Below are positions 59,433 through 64,000 of a DNA stretch of 64,000 nt, one piece after another; the stretch's first letter is position 1; the number at the start of each line of letters is the position of its first letter. Source of the DNA: an uncultured Christensenella sp. Lineage in GTDB: Bacteria; Bacillota; Clostridia; Christensenellales; Borkfalkiaceae. The position numbers and the translations under genes were made by a program. Below the pieces are notes generated by a model. The model was not told where the DNA came from. It saw only the letters and a list, made by a program, of their open reading frames with translations, and did no database searches. The DNA is taken from the NCBI GenBank assembly GCA_910586065.1, contig CAJUGI010000004.1, positions 124,184 to 188,183 on the forward strand, given 5' to 3'.

Positions 59433-61256
59433 ATGAATATAGAAAAATATAGACCGAATTCACTAACCGTTAGTGCTATACTTGGACTTATCGCGTCGAA
59501 CGAGATAGCCGTACCTGAAATTCAAAGACCTTTTGTTTGGAAAAGTAAGCAAGTACGTGATTTGCTGGATTCTCTTTATAAGGGCTATCCTACGGGATAT
59601 TTGATTTTATGGAAAAACCCTTCAGTTAAATTAAAAGATGGGACATTATCATCCGGTAAAAAGATTTTGATAGACGGTCAACAAAGAATTACTGCTTTGA
59701 TGACAGCGATTGCCGGTATTCCAGTCGTGAATAGTGAATATAAAAAGGCGAGAATTAAAATAGCGTTTGATCCATTTGCTGCTTTATCGGATGATAAAGA
59801 TGCTGCTGTTTTTGAGGTACAGGATCAAAGCCACCTTAGAAGCAAACGTTGGATTGCTGATATTGCTGAAGTTTTCAAAACGGGATTTTCATCTTGGAAT
59901 TTTGTACACGAGTATTGTAAAAACAATCCTGATATGGAACCCGAAAAACTTAATACTGTATTACAGAATTTACAATACATTGGCAACAGACCAATTGGCG
60001 TTATTGAACTTGAAGAGCATTTAGATATAGATGTTGTAACTGATATCTTTATAAGAATTAATTCAAAAGGCACTGCTTTAAGTCAGGGTGACTTCGTTAT
60101 GTCAAAAATAGCTTCTGATGAGACGCATGGCGGTAATATGTTGCGTCGAGCAATAGATTATTTTTCACATTTGTGTGTTGACTCGGCATTCTATAATTCT
60201 TTAAAGGAAAATGATGAAGAATTTGTTAATAGTGAGTATTTTAACAAAATATCGTGGTTGAAAGATGATACTGAAACGGTATTCGATCCTGAGTGCGATG
60301 ATATTATAAGGATTGCTTTTATGCACAAATTCCCGCGTGCTAAGTTGGCAGATTTAGTTGGGTTGCTTTCAGGAAGAAATTTTGAAACCCGTGAATTCAG
60401 TGAGGATATAATTGAATCTACATATGTCGCGCTTAAAGAGGGCGTGTTAAATGTAGTTAATAAACATAATTTTACACAGTTTATGATTGCCATAAAAAGT
60501 GCGGGTTTTATATCTCCCAAACTTATAAATTCAAATATGGCTCTTGATTTCGCATACACTTTATACCTTCGGTTGCATGACGAGCAAGAAGTTAGCGTGT
60601 CGGAGATAAAAAATATAGTTCAAAAATGGTATGTTTTATCTGTTCTAACAGGAAGATATAGCACGTCACCGGAAACGGTTTTTGCTAAAGATTTGCGCTT
60701 GATTAAAGAAAACGGCGTAAAGCATACATTAAAAGATATTGAAGCGGCGACGCTTTCTGATAGTTTTTGGGATGTAGCGCTCGTGCAAAACCTCAGTAAT
60801 ACCTCCACTAAAAATCCTGCATATATGGTGTTTATGGCGGCGCAGGTAAAGAATAATGAATTGTCGCTGCTGTCGAATAATGTAACTGTTCGTGAATTAA
60901 TAATGTTAGGCGGTGATATTCATCATATTTTCCCTAAAGAATACCTTAAGTCTTTTGGTTATGAAAAGAGTCAATACAATCAAGATGGCAACTATGTGTA
61001 TCTTGATCGCCCTGTAAATATTTCAATAGGGAAGAAGTCACCTAAAGTGTATTTTTCACAAGCCCTTTCGCAGTGTGATACGCAAGTAATTGTCTGCGGT
61101 AATATTACAGATAAAGAGCAGTTGTTAGCTAATTTAAAAGTTAATTGCATACCAGAAACCATTTTTGAAATGGAAGAAAATAGATATCAGGAATTTTTAA
61201 ATGCAAGACGTCAAATGATGGCAAAGAAAATTAAAGACTACTATTATAGCCTTTAA
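59433..61256 (+). CDS. DUF262/DUF1524 protein (GmrSD-like, type IV restriction)
   Basis: The 607-residue protein has an N-terminal DUF262 ParB-like NTPase domain with VPEIQRPFVWKSKQV (near 28) and the DGQQR motif in LIDGQQRITALM (near 78). A helical middle follows, then a C-terminal DUF1524 HNH-like nuclease region, IHHIFPKEYLKSFGY (near 495). GmrSD proteins cut DNA with glucosylated hydroxymethylcytosine and related modified phage DNA. It is 29 bases before hsdM, so it is encoded inside a type I locus. Confidence 0.85.
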   Translation: MNIEKYRPNSLTVSAILGLIASNEIAVPEIQRPFVWKSKQVRDLLDSLYKGYPTGYLILWKNPSVKLKDGTLSSGKKILIDGQQRITALMTAIAGIPVVNSEYKKARIKIAFDPFAALSDDKDAAVFEVQDQSHLRSKRWIADIAEVFKTGFSSWNFVHEYCKNNPDMEPEKLNTVLQNLQYIGNRPIGVIELEEHLDIDVVTDIFIRINSKGTALSQGDFVMSKIASDETHGGNMLRRAIDYFSHLCVDSAFYNSLKENDEEFVNSEYFNKISWLKDDTETVFDPECDDIIRIAFMHKFPRAKLADLVGLLSGRNFETREFSEDIIESTYVALKEGVLNVVNKHNFTQFMIAIKSAGFISPKLINSNMALDFAYTLYLRLHDEQEVSVSEIKNIVQKWYVLSVLTGRYSTSPETVFAKDLRLIKENGVKHTLKDIEAATLSDSFWDVALVQNLSNTSTKNPAYMVFMAAQVKNNELSLLSNNVTVRELIMLGGDIHHIFPKEYLKSFGYEKSQYNQDGNYVYLDRPVNISIGKKSPKVYFSQALSQCDTQVIVCGNITDKEQLLANLKVNCIPETIFEMEENRYQEFLNARRQMMAKKIKDYYYSL

Positions 61257-61285
61257 TACAACTATTACATAAATGGAGAAAGTTT

Positions 61286-63901
61286 ATGAATAAACAGAAA
61301 TTAGCGGCAAAAATTTGGAAGGCAGCAAATGAAATGCGTTCTAAAATTGAGGCAAATGAATATAAAGACTACATTTTAGGATTTATTTTTTATAAATTTC
61401 TCTCTGAGAATGAGGAGCGATATTTTAGAAAAATGGATGCAACACAAGAAGATATTGTTGCATTAAAAGAGACTGATATCCCTGCTAAGATTGCAAAGAG
61501 AAATATCGGTTATTTCATAGAACATAAAAATTTGTTTTCTAATTGGCTTGATTTGGGAGATGATTTTAGTATTGACAATGTTATTACTGCGTTAAATGCT
61601 TTTGCCCGTTTGAATTATCATAATCATAATGAGCAGGAAGATAGATTACAAAGAACTATTTATTATGATATTTTTAAAACTCTTAATGATGGATTATCAA
61701 AGTTAGGTGAGAATGCTCAAGCACAAACCAAGGCGGTTAAAAAGCTAATTAAGATTATTGATGAAATCCCTATAAACGAAAATGACGAATATGACGTTTT
61801 AGGTTTCATTTATGAATATTTAATAAGTAATTTCGCTGCTAATGCTGGGAAAAAGGCGGGTGAATTTTATACTCCTCATGAAGTTTCCCTGCTTATGAGT
61901 GAATTAATTGCTGAACATCTTAAAGAAAGAAAAGAAATTAAAATTTACGATCCGACTTCTGGTTCGGGTTCATTACTTATCAATATAGGTAGCGCCGTTG
62001 CCAAAAGGATAATTGGTAAGGATAAAATTAAGTATTATGCACAAGAGTTAAAAGAAAATACTTATAACTTAACCCGTATGAATTTAATAATGCACGGTAT
62101 AACACCGGATAATATTATCGTGCGTTGCGGAGATACATTGGGCAGAGATTGGCCAATGATTTATGACGAGAGCGATCCGGACAATAGTTATGAGCCTCTT
62201 TGTAATTTGGATGCCGTAGTTTCAAACCCGCCTTATTCTCAAAAGTGGGAACCAGAAAACAAAAAATATCAGCCCCGCTTTGCGGATTATGGTGTTGCTC
62301 CTAAAACGAAGGCGGACTATGCGTTTTTATTGCACAATTTATATCACCTTGATGCTAATGGGATTATGACCATAGTATTACCTCACGGTGTTTTGTTTAG
62401 AGGTGGCGATGAAGCTGAAATTCGTACTAATTTAGTTGAAAAGAATAATATTGATGCCATTATTGGTTTGCCTGCTAATATCTTCTTTGGTACGGGTATA
62501 CCAACAATAATTATGGTCTTGAAAAAAGGAACGTCACGTAACGATCTTGATGACGTACTTATTATAGATGCTTCGAAAGGGTTTAAAAAAGAGGGTAAAA
62601 GCAATAAATTGCGCGCAAGGGATATAAAGAAAATCGTAGATATTTATATTGCTCGCGAAGAATTACCTAATTATTCTCGAAGGGTATCACGTGAGCTTAT
62701 TCGTCAGAACGATTACAATTTAAATATTCCTCGTTACGTTGATAGTAGCGAAAAGCCCGAAAGTTATGACATTTATGCTTCAATGTTCGGCGGTATTCCT
62801 AAGATCGAGATTGATGAGCTTAATGATTATTTTGAAGTTTTTAATACGCTTCGCGAACAATTATTTACAGACAGTTCTACACCGTATGTTGATATTAAAA
62901 CTGAAGATATTAAATTAACAATAGAGAGCAATAAGGAAGTTATCAATTTTAAAGACAGCTTAAATAAATCATTTGCTGGTTTCGATGATTTTTTATATTC
63001 GGAATTGATTGAAAAAATGGAATCAATTATTGTCGCAAATGAAGAAAATATAATTGCAGATGATATTTTTAATCGCTTAAACGACATTCCACTTATTGAC
63101 AAATATGAAGCATATCAGTTGCTTGATGATGAGTGGAAGCAAATTTCAATTGATTTAGAAATAATCCGTTCAGAAGGACAAACCGTTATTACACAGGTTG
63201 ATCCCAATAAGGTTACGAAGAAAAAAGGCGACGAGGAAGTTGAAGTTCAGGATGGTTGGATTGGGCATATTATTCCTTTTGATATTGCGCAGCAGGTTTA
63301 TTTCAGAGATGATTTAAATGCTATTTCTAAAATGGAAGTGGAATTAAGCGAGATAGCAAATCAGTATGAAGATTTTATTGACCAGATTCCTGATGATGAA
63401 AAAACTGGAGATTTCTTAAATGAGGATAATACGGCTTTTATACCTAAAGAGGTTGCTAAAGTGGTTAAGCCCTATGCAAAAGGGCAACAGCCGGATGCGG
63501 GTTCTGTTGATGAAATCCTTTGTAAAGTAAATGTTTTAATGGCTAAAGAGAAGAAATTAAAGAGGGATGTTAGAGATGCGAAGAGCGCATTGCACAACAA
63601 CACGAAATCTATGATTGAGTCATTAACTATTGAGGACGCATATAAACTTCTAAAAATAAAGTGGATTGTCCCTGTTGCGGAGGCAATTAAACTCTTACCC
63701 AACTCAATCGTAAGTGCATTGATTAATAAGGTTTCTGCACTTACAAAGAAATATAGCGTAAGCCTTGTTGATTTGGATGGCGAAATAAGCAAATCAAGTA
63801 GTGATTTGGTTACCCTTTTGGATGAGCTTGAAGGTGAAGAATTTGACATGAAAGGCATAAAACAGCTTAGAAAAATGCTTGAAGGTGCTGAAAATGAGTA
63901 A
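61286..63901 (+). CDS. hsdM: Type I restriction-modification methyltransferase HsdM
   Basis: The 871-residue protein has an HsdM N-terminal helical domain (about 1-140) and an N6-adenine methylase domain with AGEFYTPHEVSLLMSEL (near 190), the SAM motif DPTSGSGSLL (near 222) and NPPYSQKW (near 313). A long C-terminal region (about 560-871), partly coiled-coil, exceeds the usual ~500-residue HsdM. It methylates adenines in the split target set by HsdS and forms the HsdM2S core. It overlaps hsdS by 8 bases. Confidence 0.93.
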   Translation: MNKQKLAAKIWKAANEMRSKIEANEYKDYILGFIFYKFLSENEERYFRKMDATQEDIVALKETDIPAKIAKRNIGYFIEHKNLFSNWLDLGDDFSIDNVITALNAFARLNYHNHNEQEDRLQRTIYYDIFKTLNDGLSKLGENAQAQTKAVKKLIKIIDEIPINENDEYDVLGFIYEYLISNFAANAGKKAGEFYTPHEVSLLMSELIAEHLKERKEIKIYDPTSGSGSLLINIGSAVAKRIIGKDKIKYYAQELKENTYNLTRMNLIMHGITPDNIIVRCGDTLGRDWPMIYDESDPDNSYEPLCNLDAVVSNPPYSQKWEPENKKYQPRFADYGVAPKTKADYAFLLHNLYHLDANGIMTIVLPHGVLFRGGDEAEIRTNLVEKNNIDAIIGLPANIFFGTGIPTIIMVLKKGTSRNDLDDVLIIDASKGFKKEGKSNKLRARDIKKIVDIYIAREELPNYSRRVSRELIRQNDYNLNIPRYVDSSEKPESYDIYASMFGGIPKIEIDELNDYFEVFNTLREQLFTDSSTPYVDIKTEDIKLTIESNKEVINFKDSLNKSFAGFDDFLYSELIEKMESIIVANEENIIADDIFNRLNDIPLIDKYEAYQLLDDEWKQISIDLEIIRSEGQTVITQVDPNKVTKKKGDEEVEVQDGWIGHIIPFDIAQQVYFRDDLNAISKMEVELSEIANQYEDFIDQIPDDEKTGDFLNEDNTAFIPKEVAKVVKPYAKGQQPDAGSVDEILCKVNVLMAKEKKLKRDVRDAKSALHNNTKSMIESLTIEDAYKLLKIKWIVPVAEAIKLLPNSIVSALINKVSALTKKYSVSLVDLDGEISKSSSDLVTLLDELEGEEFDMKGIKQLRKMLEGAENE

Positions 63902-64000
63902 AAATACTAAAACGCCTTGCATGCGCTTTAAAGGCTTTAATGATGCTTGGGAACAGCGTAAGCTCTGTGATATTGCCGTAAAGGTAACAGAAAAGAATGT
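63894..64000 (+). CDS. hsdS: Type I specificity subunit HsdS, 5' end only
   Basis: ATG 63894 overlaps the hsdM stop by 8 bases. The first residues (TPCMRFKGFNDAWEQRKLCDI) match the opening of HsdS target-recognition proteins. The gene runs off the right edge; hsdR is expected beyond. Confidence 0.85.
   Translation, partial: MSKNTKTPCMRFKGFNDAWEQRKLCDIAVKVTEKN

Overview
The window looks like chromosomal DNA of a spore-forming, low-to-moderate-GC Firmicute, most likely an uncultured anaerobic member of the Clostridia. The evidence is the dnaN-rpmH-rnpA-yidD-yidC-jag origin block, a Bacillus-like yaaO-tmk-holB-ricT-trmN6-rsmI block, spore genes (sleB, ypeB, spoIIR), GTP-type PEP carboxykinase, and TTGACA/TATAAT promoters with GGAGG ribosome sites. 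No species-level call can be made from this sequence.

Positions 1-32700 are core chromosome. rsmG and a SLOG-family gene read left from an AT-rich intergenic region with DnaA-box-like sites (candidate oriC). dnaN and the RNase P/membrane-insertion operon read right, but dnaA is not beside dnaN. A preQ1-I riboswitch with a terminator precedes the queuosine-precursor transporter queT. Then come pckG, an Lrp-type regulator with an aminotransferase, greA, lysS, the yaaO-to-rsmI block interrupted by a ferredoxin and an ABC exporter, DUF2207 and DUF697 membrane proteins, an M42 peptidase, the germination pair sleB-ypeB, spoIIR, an apparently leaderless AAA ATPase, and tRNA-Val, -Gly and -Cys.

Positions 32700-38200 are an integration hotspot. 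An orphan phage tail-fibre gene is split by an in-frame TGA and followed by a small tail protein. Next is one promoter, three truncated 5' halves of tRNA-Leu(UAA) with different acceptor strands, one intact tRNA-Leu, and a tyrosine recombinase. I read this as scars of repeated integration into the tRNA-Leu anticodon region.

Positions 38200-46300 hold a short-chain dehydrogenase with a divergent TetR regulator, then an Agr-like two-component system (LytTR regulator plus GHKL kinase). Two 9-bp direct repeats 21 bp apart lie in front of a lipoprotein with a duplicated domain and a membrane-anchored GH3 glycosidase whose domains are in permuted order.

Positions 46400-58700 look like a self-contained rolling-circle element. 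It has two small HTH regulators, four phased CCGTG(A/C) repeats before a promoter, a long hairpin-rich leader, two small soluble proteins, and four membrane-anchored or secreted proteins (two of them Ig-like paralogues). A 32-residue membrane peptide, a multi-spanning P-loop ATPase, an adenine/cytosine-N4 methylase, an HUH replication initiator, a ParE-type toxin-antitoxin pair and two large GC-rich palindromes follow. The set suggests a filamentous-phage-like or mobilizable element of a kind I do not recognise; it is the best candidate here for something undescribed.

Positions 58800-64000 are an AT-richer defence island: a zinc-ribbon protein, a GmrSD-like DUF262/DUF1524 protein, HsdM and the start of HsdS, which runs off the right end.
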